Shown: positions 62,915-64,000 of the stretch, one piece after another
How the letters are laid out: the number at the start of each line of letters is the position of its first letter
Numbering within the stretch: position 1 is the stretch's first letter
Assembly: GCF_002798305.1 (NCBI RefSeq)
Contig: NZ_PCGR01000004.1
Location: forward strand, 1 to 64,000
Length of the DNA stretch: 64,000 nt
Direction: 5' to 3'
Source: Chryseomicrobium excrementi
GTDB taxonomy: Bacteria > Bacillota > Bacilli > Bacillales_A > Planococcaceae
Notes under the pieces: generated by a model
What the model saw: only the letters and a program-made list of their open reading frames with translations
Database searches by the model: none
What the model was told of the DNA's origin: nothing
Made by a program: the position numbers and the translations under genes

Positions 62915-63129
62915 AGAGGCTGGGACAAAAACCAGCAAAGGGAGTTTCTCGTGTGATGAGAAACTCCCTTTTGTATGTTCTATTGTGTGTAGGGGAAGCG
63001 TTCCGCGGGCGCGGGCTGAGCCTCGGTCTCAGCTTCCGCTTTTAATCCCGCTGGAGTCACCCTACACAATTGTATGTCTGTTATCTTTAACTTCAATTGT
63101 GAAACTAGATGGTTTATGTCCCAGCCTCT
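62915..63129. repeat. Inverted-repeat-bounded intergenic element
   Basis: A 215-base block bounded by a perfect 13-base inverted repeat, AGAGGCTGGGACA (62915-62927) and its complement (63117-63129). Inside are a GGGAGTTTCTC / GAGAAACTCCC hairpin (about 62940-62969) and a second inverted repeat TTGTGTGTAGGG / CCCTACACAA enclosing a very GC-rich core (about 62980-63070). No coding frame is convincing. It resembles the GCTGGGACA-type intergenic repeats of Firmicutes. Confidence 0.7.
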
Positions 63130-63133
63130 TGAT

Positions 63134-63448
63134 TTAAATGGCAGACCTTACATAATACACATCCTGAGAGCCTGCGAGTATATAATCCGGCTTTGGAGTT
63201 CCTTCCTTTGCTTTCTTCTTATGGCCAGCAATATGTTCCGGGCTCTTCTCCCAATTCTTCCAGTCTTCTTCGCTTTTCCACTTAATCAACACAAGCACCG
63301 TTTCTTCTCCTCTGCGGACTTTTTTCACTAAGACTTCTTTAGATAGAAAGCCGGGCTGTTGGTCAATCAGACCAGTTCCACTAAAACGCTCTACTACAAG
63401 ATCACTAGTGCCTTCTTTAACAGTAAGCTGTTTTATTTGATAAAACAT
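63134..63448 (-). CDS. HmoA/IsdG-like heme-degrading monooxygenase
   Basis: A 104-residue ABM-fold protein close to B. subtilis HmoA: MFYQIKQLTVKEG, VVERFSGTGLIDQQPGF and WKSEEDWKNWEKSPEHIAGHKK, where the Trp and the His are the conserved heme-site residues. It frees iron from heme. It starts 3 bases after the siderophore-binding gene, with AAGGGG 9 bases upstream of the ATG, so it is co-transcribed. Confidence 0.88.
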   Translation of the reverse strand: MFYQIKQLTVKEGTSDLVVERFSGTGLIDQQPGFLSKEVLVKKVRRGEETVLVLIKWKSEEDWKNWEKSPEHIAGHKKKAKEGTPKPDYILAGSQDVYYVRSAI

Positions 63449-63451
63449 CTC

Positions 63452-64000
63452 TTACATCCCCTTCTTCATATCTTCAATCATGATGCGCATGGAATCCAAA
63501 CCGCCACCAGCTAGATACCATGCAGAAGGATCTACATAAATTATTTTCCCATTCTTATAAGCATTCGTTTTTTGAACAAGTTCATTCTCAAAATCTGTAT
63601 TTGCATAAGCACCTTCTTCGAATGCCATGCTACGATCCAGAACAAATAGAATGTCGGGGTTTGTTTCAGCTAAATACTCGAATGATACACTTTGTCCATG
63701 AGTGGAAACTTCTAAATTCTCATCTGCTGCATTGTACCCAAATACATCAAAAACTGTTCCAAAACGTGACCCAGGACCAAACGCACTTACTTTTCCTTCA
63801 TTCACCATAACAAATGAAGTTTTGCCTTCAACAGACTCCAAGTCTTTCGCGATAGTAGCTACTTCTTCTTTTACTGCTTGAAGTTCTGTTGCCATCTCTT
63901 GTTCTTTCCCAAATAATTCACCAAGTAATGTCATATTCGTCTCAAATGAATTCATGTAATCTAATGTATCCAGACCCATGTAGACCGTCGGAGCAATTTC
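63452..64000 (-). CDS. Siderophore ABC transporter substrate-binding protein (partial)
   Basis: The C-terminal 183 residues of a cluster 8 / FeuA-YclQ-FatB type iron-siderophore binding lipoprotein: IAPTVYMGLDTLDYMNSFETN, GSRFGTVFDVFGYNAADEN, NPDILFVLDRS and YVDPSAWYLAGGGLDSM. The frame stays open to the right edge, so the start and lipobox lie outside. With HmoA it forms the end of an iron-acquisition operon. Confidence 0.9.
   Translation of the reverse strand, partial: EIAPTVYMGLDTLDYMNSFETNMTLLGELFGKEQEMATELQAVKEEVATIAKDLESVEGKTSFVMVNEGKVSAFGPGSRFGTVFDVFGYNAADENLEVSTHGQSVSFEYLAETNPDILFVLDRSMAFEEGAYANTDFENELVQKTNAYKNGKIIYVDPSAWYLAGGGLDSMRIMIEDMKKGM

Overview
This window is a low-GC Gram-positive chromosome segment from the order Bacillales. 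It is most likely a member of the Planococcaceae, but the genus cannot be fixed from the sequence alone. The first third keeps the Bacillus subtilis gene order almost intact: tRNA cluster, sprT (ydcK), tex (ydcI), rsbX-sigB-rsbW-rsbV-rsbU-rsbT-rsbS-rsbR, ndoA-ndoAI, alr, ydcC, acpS, rhomboid (ydcA), ydbT-ydbS, cshA, murF, ddl. Strong Shine-Dalgarno sequences, many GTG/TTG starts and a general-stress sigma-B partner-switching module fit that placement. There is no phage, insertion sequence or CRISPR array; the window is ordinary core chromosome with a few decayed or repeat-derived spots.

Layout. 1-1010 (minus): the 5' end of a 16S rRNA gene preceded by eight tRNAs (Asn, Glu, Asp, Gln, Lys, Leu, Arg, Gly in transcription order) with two good promoters. 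1097-8650 (minus): sprT, tex and the complete sigma-B operon with its autoregulatory sigma-B promoter before rsbV. 8791-14162: the EndoA/EndoAI toxin-antitoxin pair, alanine racemase, a decayed ydcC pseudogene, acpS, a rhomboid protease and the YdbT/YdbS PH-domain membrane pair. 14285-21380: the CshA RNA helicase, a wall-precursor cluster (esterase, murF, ddl, a protein of unknown function) and a divergent rodA. 21629-24965: a 44-codon small gene, then the copper module csoR-copZ-copA with an operator inside its promoter. 25047-34051: three MFS transporters, an XRE-TPR regulator with twin palindromic operators, the cystine symporter tcyP, cardiolipin synthase and a VanY-type carboxypeptidase. 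34090-43270: a YidC insertase, an AraC regulator, a lipid kinase, GNAT enzymes, an MhqO-like dioxygenase behind an MhqR-type operator, ypuA, cvfB, mntR and a small stress membrane protein. 43538-54332: a tandem GNAT, penicillin acylase, murB, an HxlR/YceI pair, glutamate dehydrogenase, an alanine/glycine symporter, a FrnE-like DsbA protein and pyrophosphatase. 54464-64000: a DUF7662-GNAT fusion, a DNA glycosylase, a CoA-transferase, niaP, thrC-thrB, a ZIP transporter, a uracil-DNA-glycosylase-like protein, a PAP2 phosphatase, and the end of an iron operon (siderophore-binding protein plus HmoA-type monooxygenase).

How it works together. Sigma-B appears to control scattered genes within the window as well as its own operon. 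Motifs of the form GTTT-N12-15-GGGTAT lie before the YtxH-like protein, the Lmo0937-family protein and, less certainly, a 30-residue peptide gene, the PAP2 gene, agcS and glutamate dehydrogenase. Several metabolic genes carry a recognisable local operator: CsoR for copper, an MhqR-type site for quinone stress, and palindromes before niaP, yceI and the XRE/MFS pair.

No wholly new system stands out. The items most worth a second look are the ydcC pseudogene, the divergent antitoxin N-terminus, the XRE-TPR/MFS operator pair, the cysteine-free UDG-like protein, the unknown 257-residue protein in the wall cluster, and two hairpin or inverted-repeat elements near 49.2 kb and 63.0 kb.
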